Origin: AP-15 sp035538335
GTDB taxonomy: Bacteria > Pseudomonadota > Alphaproteobacteria > ATCC43930 > CGMCC-115725
DNA length: 64,000 bases
Reading direction: 5' to 3'
NCBI GenBank assembly: GCA_035538335.1
Contig: DATLKN010000006.1
Coordinates: forward strand, 62,001-126,000
In this document: positions 18,494 to 25,679 of the stretch, one piece after another
Position numbering within the stretch: position 1 is the first letter of the stretch
Layout: the number at the start of each line of letters is the position of its first letter
Made by a program: the position numbers and the translations under genes
The notes under the pieces: generated by a model
Told to the model about the DNA's origin: nothing
The model's input: only the letters and a program-made list of their open reading frames with translations
Databases searched by the model: none

Positions 18494-19048
18494 CTATTGC
18501 GGGTTCAGCGCGCCGTGCCCGCCTCTGACGCACCAAGCGTGAAAGGGAGTGCCTTTGCCGTTGGTGCTCATTCCCCCGGCGGGGCCGAAGGTAACGATCC
18601 ACGCCTGGCCGCTATCGGCTTCGTCAGTGCTCGCTGTCCAGAAGGTGACGCCGGAGGCGTTCTGGAACGGGCTGCCGGTGGGCAGGTCGGGCACGCTGGG
18701 GGTCATCGCATCTGGCACTCCGAGGCTCGCCAGCTCTTCCTGCTGCGGCAATCGCCAGCCGAAGCGACCGCCGGTGTTGGCCTCGCGGCAAGCCGCAAGG
18801 GCGGCCGTCCAGCCGTTGGTGGACGTTGACGGGCTGAGCTCCCAGACGAGCCCGGTCTCCTGGTCGAGCACCGCCTCTTTGTTCCAATTGGACAGCACGA
18901 TGAAGCGGGTCGAGGCATTCTTGAACTGCAGGTCCCAGGAGGGTAGCGCGTAATAGGGGCCCCTCTCGACTGTCTCGGCGCTCGCCGAAGCCGTCGCAAA
19001 AAGGACGCCGAGCCCGGCCAGCATCACAAAACGACGCGATCTGTTCAT
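18494..19048 (-). CDS. Secreted DUF1566 (Lcl C-terminal-like) protein
   Basis: The protein has 184 residues. Residues 1-24 are a Sec signal peptide (basic start, hydrophobic core, ASA-SAE cleavage region). The mature part is a DUF1566 domain: a W/L-rich core with TGLVWELSPSTS, WTAALAACREAN, GWRLPQQEELASL and a terminal FHAWCVRGG. This domain occurs in secreted and surface proteins related to C-type lectin-like folds. The binding partner is unknown. ATG 19048 has AAGGAG at a 6-base spacing. It converges with the cyclase gene across 17 bases. Confidence 0.85.
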   Translation of the reverse strand: MNRSRRFVMLAGLGVLFATASASAETVERGPYYALPSWDLQFKNASTRFIVLSNWNKEAVLDQETGLVWELSPSTSTNGWTAALAACREANTGGRFGWRLPQQEELASLGVPDAMTPSVPDLPTGSPFQNASGVTFWTASTDEADSGQAWIVTFGPAGGMSTNGKGTPFHAWCVRGGHGALNPQ

Positions 19049-19418
19049 CTTTCTCTCCTTCGCCCGCGACTTCGGCCACCGAGGATGCGCGGCGAAACCT
19101 CGTAGCGATCCTAACTACCGCTGAAAATCTTGCGAAAAGCTTAAGGGGCGCGGCCGGCGTTCGGCAGTTTGCCAGATGAGAAAAGAAATCCTGCTGCCGC
19201 AACGAGAAGCGAGCGGCGGCCGATTCGCGCGATCGTCGGCGCCAGGATCGGCCCCTTGTCCCCGGCCGAGCGAAATAGGGTTCTCTATCAAAACGGTAAC
19301 AAGAGGCCCTTTATTCGCGCTCGGTTTCGCATGATACTTAGCCTGTAGGTTCGTGAAACGGGCGCCGGATCGCCCGAAAAGAAACATGGCACGGGCCGGT
19401 TCCGGCCGGGGGAAACGA
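19049..19418. other. Intergenic region between divergent genes, no gene seen
   Basis: This 370-base stretch separates the divergent DUF1566 gene and the small protein gene at 19419. It has lower GC than its surroundings in places (19240-19345), no convincing reading frame, and a plausible plus-strand promoter near 19310-19338. A short GGCCGG-TT-CCGGCC hairpin lies just before the ribosome site of the plus-strand gene. Confidence 0.6.
19310..19338 (+). promoter_or_regulatory. Candidate sigma70-type promoter for the small protein gene
   Basis: TTTATT (19310-19315) and GATACT (19333-19338) are separated by exactly 17 bases, and the -10 box is preceded by TG-like AT sequence. Transcription would begin near 19345, about 75 bases before ATG 19419. 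The matches are partial, so this is a suggestion only. Confidence 0.35.
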
Positions 19419-19622
19419 ATGCGACTGAAGCAATTTCACGTGTGCCGGCGCGGACGCGACGCGCGATGGATCGTCACCCTCGGAAGCTCTCTCTACGGGG
19501 CCTATCTCGACAAGGAACAGGCGCTGCTCGACGCCGTCGAGGCGGCCCGCGAGGCGCAGCAGACCGGCTGCGAAGCGCAGGTCTGGGTTCGCGACCAAGC
19601 GAGCGCGGCGCGCATTTTCTGA
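19419..19622 (+). CDS. Small protein of unknown function
   Basis: The protein has 67 residues: MRLKQFHVCRRGRDARW, then ALLDAVEAAREAQQTGCEAQVWVRD. The pattern of a short beta-strand start with R-W-x-V, a central helix of Ala/Glu and a V-W-V-R end recalls small DUF2188-like proteins that describe a simple alpha/beta unit. I could not assign a function. ATG 19419 is preceded by GGGGGAAACGA, a good ribosome site; an in-frame ATG at 19386 would add 11 residues. It is 59 bases upstream of a small secreted protein on the same strand. Confidence 0.65.
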   Translation: MRLKQFHVCRRGRDARWIVTLGSSLYGAYLDKEQALLDAVEAAREAQQTGCEAQVWVRDQASAARIF

Positions 19623-19681
19623 GCCGTCTCCCGCACCGGTCGGCCTTGCGTTGCTGGCGGCATTTGCGACAATCGGTGGGC

Positions 19682-19984
19682 ATGCGGAAGACAGCCTTCA
19701 CTCTCGCCGTCGCGCTCACAATGATCTGCGCTCGGGCTGACTTCGCCCGCGCCATGGGAGCGACGGGCGGCGAGATGCTCGGCACCACGACCGCCGGCGT
19801 CTCCGGCTATGTCGGCGGCGGCAATCCGAATGTGTCGCCGCCGCTCGCGCCCGCCGGCGCAGCCGGCCTGCCGCTGGGCAAAGCCCCGCCGACTTCGCAA
19901 ACCCCCGCGCCCGGCGCCGCCGCTGTGCCGCCCGCGATCCCGGCACCGCTGCCCTGCAGCAACGGCGCGCCGCCCTGTCGTTAG
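19682..19984 (+). CDS. Small secreted proline/alanine-rich protein
   Basis: The protein has 100 residues. Residues 1-24 form a signal peptide (MRKTAFTLAVALTMICARA, with a cleavage region around ARA). The mature part is low complexity, rich in Gly, Pro and Ala, and ends with CSNGAPPC, where two cysteines could pair. No known domain is visible. Similar short Pro-rich periplasmic proteins are common in Alphaproteobacteria and have no assigned function. The ribosome site is weak (GGTGGGC). Confidence 0.55.
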   Translation: MRKTAFTLAVALTMICARADFARAMGATGGEMLGTTTAGVSGYVGGGNPNVSPPLAPAGAAGLPLGKAPPTSQTPAPGAAAVPPAIPAPLPCSNGAPPCR

Positions 19985-20147
19985 CTCAGCTTTCGGCGGC
20001 TCGGCGGAGCCTCGGCCGCAATTCGCCGATCCGATCGAGAACGGGATAGGCGGCGGCAAGATGCGCGGCGGCGCCGAGCATCACGCCGAGCGACGGCACC
20101 AGATCGACGAGACCGCCGGCAGCAGAAATCGACCGGACGAAGCCCCC

Positions 20148-21782
20148 TCAGGGGTGGCCGGCGATCGCGAGTTCGGCGATGCGCACCAGCACCAGCCCGC
20201 CTGCGACGAGCAGATACCCGCGCAACACCAGCATCCAGATTCGCGTCGGCGCGGTCATCTGCGGCGGCGGCAGCTCGTCGAGCGGCGGCATCCGCCAGGC
20301 GAGCCGGCCCATGCGGTCGATCGGTTCGCTTCCGTCGCGGCCGCGCATGCACAAAAAGGCCGCCGCGACGACGAGCGCGAAAAGGCTGCCGCCGCCGAGA
20401 ATGGCGAGGATCATGGCCCTCCCGATATCGGGAAAGAGCACCGAGGCGGTCAGGATCAGCGACAGCATGACCAGCACTGCGATGACGGCGCCGGTGAAGA
20501 GATTGACCCAGCGCCCATTGACCCAAGGGCCGAGCACCGCCTTGTCGTTGCACAGCAGCAGCAGGAACACGGTGGCGCTCGGCAGCAGGATGCCGGCAAG
20601 GCTCTGCACGGCGTTCGTCAACAGTCCAAGCGGCGTTCCCGGCGTCAGCACCAAGGCGGCGGCAAGCAGGACGAGCCCGCAATAGACGGCATAAAACGCC
20701 TTCGCGTCCTTCGGCTTGCGGTGCAGCGAATGGCGCAGCGACAAGACGTCGCCGATGGCATAGGCGGTCGACAGCGACACCGCCATCGCGCCGATGACGC
20801 TCGCGTCGATCAGCGCGATCGCAAAGAACACGCCGGCGGCGTGGCCGACATATTTGTCGAGACCGGCGGCGACGCCGCCCGCATCCTGGAAATGCCCAAA
20901 TTCCGGACGGCCGGCGAAGGTCGCCGCGGCAAACGCCATCATCGCCACCGCGCCGATGCTGACGAGCCCGATGCCGAGCCACAGATCGGCCCGCTCGTAG
21001 CGCAGGAAGCGCGGCGTGATGCGCTTGTCGATGACGTAGCTCTGCTGGAAGAAGAGCTGCCACGGCGCTACCGTCGTGCCGACGATGGCGATGACGAGCA
21101 GCATGACCTCGCCGAGCTTACCGCGCGGCAGCCCGGGAACGAACAGGTCGTGCGCCACTTGCTTCGCCGGCGGGTGAACCCACAGAAGAACCGGCACGAG
21201 CAGCAGGCTGCCGAAGCACAACAGCAGCGACAAGCGCTCGAAGCGGCGGAAATCGCCAGTGCCGGCGGCCGCAATGATGAGCGCGGCGGAGGCGAGCACG
21301 CCGAGCTCGCGCGGCAGGCCGAGATATTGCAGCGCGAGGCTGATGCCGATGAACTCGGTGACGATCGTCAGCGCGTTCAGCAGGAACAGGTCGATGACGC
21401 TGAAGGCGCCCCAGAACTTGCCGAAGCGCTCGAGGATCAACCGCGCGTGGCCGACGCCGGTCACCGCCCCGAGGCGCAGCACCATCTCCTGGTTGACGTA
21501 GAGCACCGGGACGAGCAGCAGCAGGGTCCACAGGAGCGCCGTGCCGCAGTCCTGGCCCGCCTGCGTATAGGTCCCGAACGCGCCGGCGTCGTTGTCGCCG
21601 ACCATGACGATGAGGCCGGGGCCGAGGATCGCGAGCAGGGTGACGAGGCGCGCCCGCCAGCCGTCGCGCGGCCCGACATCGCCGTGCCGGATCGTGCCGA
21701 ACGCGCCCCGGATGTCGCCGAGATGCGCCTCGTCGAGCACCGCGGCGCGGCCCCGCGCCTCCGAAAATTCGACAGCCGCCAT
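20148..21782 (-). CDS. Nramp-family divalent metal ion transporter with atypical metal site
   Basis: The protein has 544 residues and about 11 membrane helices in the Nramp/SLC11 (LeuT-like) arrangement. Helix 1 carries GDNDAGAFGTYTQAG (62-76), where canonical Nramp has DPGN. Helix 6 carries GTTVAPWQLFFQQS (235-248), where canonical proteins have MPHN, so the methionine that favours Mn/Fe over Mg/Ca is alanine (Ala239). This points to a related transporter, possibly for Mg2+, rather than MntH. ATG 21782 has GGGAGA upstream. A 26-codon leader ORF ends 15 bases before it, and a CsoR/FrmR-like regulator gene lies divergently. The same frame stays open for 54 codons past its stop. Confidence 0.88.
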   Translation of the reverse strand: MAAVEFSEARGRAAVLDEAHLGDIRGAFGTIRHGDVGPRDGWRARLVTLLAILGPGLIVMVGDNDAGAFGTYTQAGQDCGTALLWTLLLLVPVLYVNQEMVLRLGAVTGVGHARLILERFGKFWGAFSVIDLFLLNALTIVTEFIGISLALQYLGLPRELGVLASAALIIAAAGTGDFRRFERLSLLLCFGSLLLVPVLLWVHPPAKQVAHDLFVPGLPRGKLGEVMLLVIAIVGTTVAPWQLFFQQSYVIDKRITPRFLRYERADLWLGIGLVSIGAVAMMAFAAATFAGRPEFGHFQDAGGVAAGLDKYVGHAAGVFFAIALIDASVIGAMAVSLSTAYAIGDVLSLRHSLHRKPKDAKAFYAVYCGLVLLAAALVLTPGTPLGLLTNAVQSLAGILLPSATVFLLLLCNDKAVLGPWVNGRWVNLFTGAVIAVLVMLSLILTASVLFPDIGRAMILAILGGGSLFALVVAAAFLCMRGRDGSEPIDRMGRLAWRMPPLDELPPPQMTAPTRIWMLVLRGYLLVAGGLVLVRIAELAIAGHP

Positions 21783-21797
21783 GGGACTTCTCCCGAG

Positions 21798-21878
21798 CTA
21801 GCGGCAGTCGCGCGCGAACGGTTGCGAGACGTGGCCCGGCACCGCGGCCAGGCCGAATTCGAGGTTTTCGGCGATCAT
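21798..21878 (-). CDS. Putative 26-residue leader peptide upstream of the Nramp-like gene
   Basis: ATG 21878 is preceded by a perfect AGGAGG (spacing about 7) and opens a 26-codon frame, MIAENLEFGLAAVPGHVSQP followed by FARDCR, which stops with TAG 15 bases before the transporter start. The strong ribosome site and the position suggest a translated leader that could control the transporter, as leader peptides do for some Mg2+ transporters. It has no recognised relative. A remnant or chance ORF is the alternative. Confidence 0.4.
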   Translation of the reverse strand: MIAENLEFGLAAVPGHVSQPFARDCR

Positions 21879-21937
21879 TTCCGCGCCTCCTGTTTGAATC
21901 GGCTGCACCGACCCGGGAGGCGCGAGATCGAGAGACG

Positions 21938-22054
21938 CTAGAAGGCGCGCGTCTCCGGGATCTCGGCGATCTCCCGGGCAATAGGCCCGACGGGGATCAT
22001 CGTCGCGAGGCGACTATGGTCCTCGGGCGGGGTCTTGCTAGGTCGAGGGTTCAT
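21938..22054 (-). CDS. Possible 38-residue small protein
   Basis: ATG 22054, with AGGGA four bases upstream, opens a 38-codon frame (starting MNPRPSKTPPEDHSRLAT, ending EIAEIPETRAF). It lies between the Nramp leader ORF and the divergent regulator gene, on the transporter strand. Its composition is protein-like, but it is short and has no recognised domain. It may be a small gene of the transporter transcript or a chance frame. Confidence 0.3.
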   Translation of the reverse strand: MNPRPSKTPPEDHSRLATMIPVGPIAREIAEIPETRAF

Positions 22055-22120
22055 CGGATCCCTGGCCGCTGTTGCACAACGCGCCCAATGCGAACGTTCG
22101 ACATTCGGCGCCAGGGTCCA

Positions 22121-22140
22121 TATACTCTCCCGGGGGATAG
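22121..22140 (+). promoter_or_regulatory. Candidate CsoR/FrmR-family operator
   Basis: The sequence TATACTCTCCCGGGGGATAG lies 15-34 bases before the regulator start. It has a central C/G tract flanked by AT-rich arms (TATAC and GATAG), the layout of operators bound by CsoR/RcnR/FrmR proteins. It sits where binding would block the regulator's own transcription and perhaps the divergent genes. The assignment rests on layout alone. Confidence 0.4.
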
Positions 22141-22154
22141 GTTCAAGGCCAAAA

Positions 22155-22433
22155 ATGGCACAGTCTTTAAAAGACCAGCAGAAGCTGATCCTGCGCCTCC
22201 GGCGCATCCGCGGACAGCTCGACGCCGTCGAGCGCGCGCTGCAGCAAAGGGCCGACAGCGTCGCGGTATTGCAGCAGGCGACAGCATGCCGCGGCGCCCT
22301 CGACGGGCTGATCGCCGAGATCATCGAAGACCATATCCGCGAGCGCGTCATCGACCCTAAGGCGCCCCGCGACGACGCCCGCTCCGCGGCGGCCGAGGAG
22401 CTGATCGAGATCGTCCACTCGTTCCTGGCGTGA
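22155..22433 (+). CDS. CsoR/RcnR/FrmR-family transcriptional regulator lacking the conserved Cys
   Basis: This is a 92-residue all-helical DUF156 protein. LILRLRRIRGQLDAVERAL (11-29) is the conserved helix 1, and GALDGLIAEIIEDHIRE (47-63) keeps the helix 2 histidine (His60). In CsoR, RcnR and FrmR the residue at position 35 is a cysteine that binds metal or reacts with formaldehyde; here it is Ser35. The only cysteine is Cys45, three turns further along the helix. It therefore cannot be assigned to Cu, Ni/Co or formaldehyde sensing by the usual rule. It is divergent from an atypical Nramp transporter, which makes that gene a plausible target. ATG 22155 has a weak ribosome site (AAGG). Confidence 0.82.
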   Translation: MAQSLKDQQKLILRLRRIRGQLDAVERALQQRADSVAVLQQATACRGALDGLIAEIIEDHIRERVIDPKAPRDDARSAAAEELIEIVHSFLA

Positions 22434-22436
22434 TTT

Positions 22437-22653
22437 CCCTCTCCCCGTTTTACGGGGAGAGGGTCAGGGTGAGGGGCAGCTGTCTTGGCCGACCTGCAGC
22501 AGCTCATCGATGCGTGGTGCGAGCGCCGCTGCCTCATCGCCGATGCGGATCGCGCGATCTTCCGCTCCGGCGCATCCCGTCGCCCGCCGTGATCTCGGGA
22601 CTGCGGGGATAGCCCCTCACCCCGACCCTCTCCCCGCTGACGCGGGGCGAGGG
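22437..22653. repeat. Inverted-repeat-bounded element (MITE-like) with a coding remnant
   Basis: Two copies of a 24-base word starting CGGGGAGAGGGTC and ending GGTGAGGGG differ at a single base and face each other: 22453-22476 on the plus strand and 22613-22636 on the minus strand. Each is extended by a small CCCCG hairpin. They enclose about 135 bases that include a frame (22485-22592) reading LADLQQLIDAWCERRCLIAD, which looks like the start of a small alphaproteobacterial protein family before it degenerates. The element fills the gap between the regulator gene and glgC. Confidence 0.6.
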
Positions 22654-22661
22654 AGCGAAAT

Positions 22662-23927
22662 TTACCCCAGCGCGGCGAGCATGTCGGCGCTGACGAGGGT
22701 GACGCCGCTGTCGCTGCGGTAGAAACGCCGAGCGTCGAGCTCGGGATCCTCGCCGATAACGAGACCGTCCGGCAGCCGGCAGCCGCGATCGACGACGACC
22801 TTCGTCAGGCGCGAATTGGGCCCGACATGGACATCGGGCAGCAACACCGCCTCAAGCGTCTTCGCATGCGATTCGATGCGGCATTTCGAGAACAAGAGCG
22901 AGCGGCGCACCGTCGCGCCCGAGATGATGCAGCCCCCCGAAACCATCGAGTCGACCGCCATGCCGCGGCGGTCGTCGTCGTCGAAGACGAATTTGGCGGG
23001 CGGGTGCTGTTCCTGATAGGTCCAGATCGGCCAGTCGGGGTCGTAAATGTCGAGCGACGGCACCGGCCGGACGAGGTCGAGATTGGCCGCCCAATAGGCG
23101 TCGATCGTGCCGACGTCGCGCCAATAGCTTTCGGCCTCGGGCGTCGTCTTGACGCAGCTCTCTTCGAAGGAATGCGCGACAGCGAGGCCGCGGCCGACGA
23201 GGTTCGGGATCACGTCGGCGCCGAAATCGTGGCTCGAGGCCGGATCGGCGCGGTCGCGCGCGAGTTCGGCGTAAAGAAAATCGGCGTCGAAGATGTAGAT
23301 GCCCATGCTGGCGAGCGCGCGGTCGGGCTTGTCCGGCATGGCGCGCGGATGCTTCGGCTTTTCGGCGAAATCGACGATGCGCATCGCCGCGTCGACCGCC
23401 ATGATGCCGAAACCCGAGGCTTCCGTCAGCGGCACCTCGACGCAGGCGACCGTGCAGCCGGCGCCCTTGTCGACGTGATCGGCCAGCATGTTCGAATAAT
23501 CCATCTTGTAGACGTGGTCGCCGGCCAAGATGACGAAATATTGCGGATTGGCGGCGCGCAGGATGTCGAAGTTCTGGAACACCGCGTCGGCGGTGCCGCG
23601 ATACCAGGAGGCCTCGTCGAGGCGCTGCTGCGCCGGCAACAGGTCGAGAAACTCGTTCATCTCCGGGCGCAGGAAGGACCAGCCCATCTGCAGATGACGC
23701 AATAGGCTGTGCGCCTTGTATTGCGTAAGGACGCCGATCCGCCGCACTCCGGAATTGAGGCAGTTCGACAGCGCGAAATCGATGATGCGGAACTTGCCGC
23801 CGAAGAAGACGGCGGGCTTGGCGCGCCGATCGGTCAATTGCCGCAGCCGGCTGCCGCGGCCGCCGGCCAGCACCAGGGCCAGGGCGCGGCGCGCCAGCCT
23901 TTGTTGAACCCGCTCGCCCGACAGCAT
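22662..23927 (-). CDS. glgC: Glucose-1-phosphate adenylyltransferase
   Basis: The protein has 421 residues, the normal GlgC length. The N-terminal nucleotidyltransferase domain has ALVLAGGRGSRLRQLTDRRA (16-35) and the ADP-glucose site FAEKPKHP. It keeps WYRGTADAVFQN and the sugar-binding MDYSNML segment. The C-terminal left-handed beta-helix carries SGGCIISGATVRRSLL and ends with LVIGEDPELDARRFYRS. It makes ADP-glucose from ATP and glucose-1-phosphate, the committed step of bacterial glycogen synthesis. It follows pgm by 38 bases on the same strand, so the two steps from glucose-6-phosphate are co-expressed. ATG 23927 has GGGGGAGG just upstream. glgA, glgB and glgX are not in the window. Confidence 0.96.
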   Translation of the reverse strand: MLSGERVQQRLARRALALVLAGGRGSRLRQLTDRRAKPAVFFGGKFRIIDFALSNCLNSGVRRIGVLTQYKAHSLLRHLQMGWSFLRPEMNEFLDLLPAQQRLDEASWYRGTADAVFQNFDILRAANPQYFVILAGDHVYKMDYSNMLADHVDKGAGCTVACVEVPLTEASGFGIMAVDAAMRIVDFAEKPKHPRAMPDKPDRALASMGIYIFDADFLYAELARDRADPASSHDFGADVIPNLVGRGLAVAHSFEESCVKTTPEAESYWRDVGTIDAYWAANLDLVRPVPSLDIYDPDWPIWTYQEQHPPAKFVFDDDDRRGMAVDSMVSGGCIISGATVRRSLLFSKCRIESHAKTLEAVLLPDVHVGPNSRLTKVVVDRGCRLPDGLVIGEDPELDARRFYRSDSGVTLVSADMLAALG

Positions 23928-23965
23928 GTGCCTCCCCCTTCTTCAGCCGACCTTCCGCCCCCTCT

Positions 23966-25612
23966 TCAGGCAATGACGCTCGGCCGCGCGCGGCCGGTCA
24001 ACGCGGCGATCTCGGCGATCTCGGCGGCCGCCTCGGCGAGCGGCGCGAGCACCGGCTCGGCAGGCAGCAGATGACGCGCCGGATCGGGCTCGTAGCGCTC
24101 GAGATAGACGCGCAAGGTCGCGCCCTCGGTGCCGGTGCCGGAAAGCCGATAGACGATGCGCGAGCCGCCGGAAAAATGAATGCGGCAGCCTTGGTTCTCC
24201 GTGACCGAGCCGTCGACCGGGTCGGTGTAGGCAAAGTCGTCGGCGCTCTCGACCGCGAGCCCGGCAAAGCTCCGGCCCGGCAACCGGGCGAGCGCACCGC
24301 GCAGCCGCTCGATCAGCAGCGCCGCGCGGTCGCGGTCGAGCGCTTCGTAATCGTGGCGGGCATAGAAGTTGCGGCCGTAACGGCGCCAGTGTTCGGCGAC
24401 GATGTCGGCGACCGCGCCGCGCCGCGCCGCCATGATGCTGAGCCAGAAGAGAACGGCCCACAGCCCGTCCTTCTCGCGCAGATGGTCGGAGCCGGTGCCG
24501 GCGCTCTCTTCGCCGCAGAGCGCGATCCGGCCGGCGTCGAGCAGATTGCCGAAGAACTTCCACCCCGTCGGCGTCTCGTAGCAGGGAATGCCGAGCGCCG
24601 CGGCGACACGGTCAACCGCCCGGCTCGTCGGCATCGAGCGGGCAACGCCGCAAAGCCCCTTGCTGAACCACGGAACGAGCCCGGCATTAGCGGCGAGAAT
24701 GGCGAGGCTGTCGCTGGGGCTGACGACGAGGCCGCGGCCGACGATCATGTTGCGGTCGCCGTCGCCGTCCGAGGCGGCGCCGAGATCGGGAGCCGCGGGC
24801 GCCGCCATCGCCTCGACGAGCGCGTGCGCATGCGTGGGGTTCGGGTCGGGATGCCGGCCGCCGAAATCGGGCTTTGGGGCGCCGTTGACGACGGTGCCGG
24901 CGGCAGCGCCGAGGCGGCGCTCGAAGATCTCGCTCGCATAGGGGCCGGTGACGGCGTGCATCGCGTCGAAGCGCAGCCGAAAGCCGCCACGGAAGAGTTC
25001 GCGCAAACGGTCGAAATCGAAGACGCGCTCGATGAGCGCGACGTAGTCGGCGACCGGGTCAATGACCGAGATCGCCATGCCGGCCAGGGCGGTCTCGCCC
25101 TCGCGGTCGAGCGGCACGGGCGGCGCGTCGAGGGTGCGATAGCCGTCGATGCCGCGGGTCTTGCGATAGACCGCCTCGGTCACGCGCTCCGGCGCCGGCC
25201 CGCCATTGCCGATATTGTATTTGATGCCGAAATCTCCGTCGGGGCCGCCCGGGTTGTGGCTCGCCGAGAGGATGATGCCGCCGAAGCATCCGCGTGCGCG
25301 GATGACGGCGCTCGCCGCCGGCGTCGACAGGATGCCGCCGCGCCCGACGAGCATCCGCCCGAGCCCGTTCGCGGCGGCGAGCTTCAGGATCGTCTGGATC
25401 GCCGCCTCGTTGAAGAAGCGGCCGTCGCCGCCGAGCACCAGCGTCTTGCCCGCGATCCTCTCGCCCGTCGCCTCCGGCAGCGCCTCGAACAGCGCCTGGA
25501 CAAAGGCCTCGAGATAACCCTCCTGGCGGAACACCGAGACCTTTTGGCGCAGGCCCGAGGTGCCCGGCCGCTGGCCCACGAACGGGGTGAGGGGCACGGT
25601 GCGGATCGTCAT
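23966..25612 (-). CDS. pgm: Phosphoglucomutase (alpha-D-glucose phosphate-specific)
   Basis: The protein has 548 residues and belongs to the alpha-D-phosphohexomutase superfamily. The phosphoserine loop is ILSASHNPGGPDGDFG (about 115-130), with the catalytic Ser in ASHNP. The metal loop is DGDGDRNM (about 282-289), the sugar-specificity loop CGEESAGTGSDH (about 362-373), and the phosphate-binding loop near the C-terminus SGGSRIVYRLSGTGTEG. The start MTIRTVPLTPFVGQRPGTSG is typical. It interconverts glucose-6-phosphate and glucose-1-phosphate. It is transcribed with glgC downstream. ATG 25612 has AGGGGA upstream; the quinone oxidoreductase gene is divergent. Confidence 0.96.
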   Translation of the reverse strand: MTIRTVPLTPFVGQRPGTSGLRQKVSVFRQEGYLEAFVQALFEALPEATGERIAGKTLVLGGDGRFFNEAAIQTILKLAAANGLGRMLVGRGGILSTPAASAVIRARGCFGGIILSASHNPGGPDGDFGIKYNIGNGGPAPERVTEAVYRKTRGIDGYRTLDAPPVPLDREGETALAGMAISVIDPVADYVALIERVFDFDRLRELFRGGFRLRFDAMHAVTGPYASEIFERRLGAAAGTVVNGAPKPDFGGRHPDPNPTHAHALVEAMAAPAAPDLGAASDGDGDRNMIVGRGLVVSPSDSLAILAANAGLVPWFSKGLCGVARSMPTSRAVDRVAAALGIPCYETPTGWKFFGNLLDAGRIALCGEESAGTGSDHLREKDGLWAVLFWLSIMAARRGAVADIVAEHWRRYGRNFYARHDYEALDRDRAALLIERLRGALARLPGRSFAGLAVESADDFAYTDPVDGSVTENQGCRIHFSGGSRIVYRLSGTGTEGATLRVYLERYEPDPARHLLPAEPVLAPLAEAAAEIAEIAALTGRARPSVIA

Positions 25613-25679
25613 CGGCCTTTCCCCTGGAGCCCGCAGGCGATCGCCGCTATCGTCGGCCGAAGCCGAGCGGAGGGCAAGC

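Noticed and set aside
22155..22433. Calling this gene frmR as partner of frmA
   Set aside because: The cysteine required for formaldehyde sensing is absent, and frmA lies about 14 kb away with other genes between.
21938..22537. 199-codon minus-strand frame over the CsoR-like gene
   Set aside because: Its upstream half is antisense to a well-supported regulator gene. Only the last 38 codons (21,938-22,054) are kept as a low-confidence small ORF.
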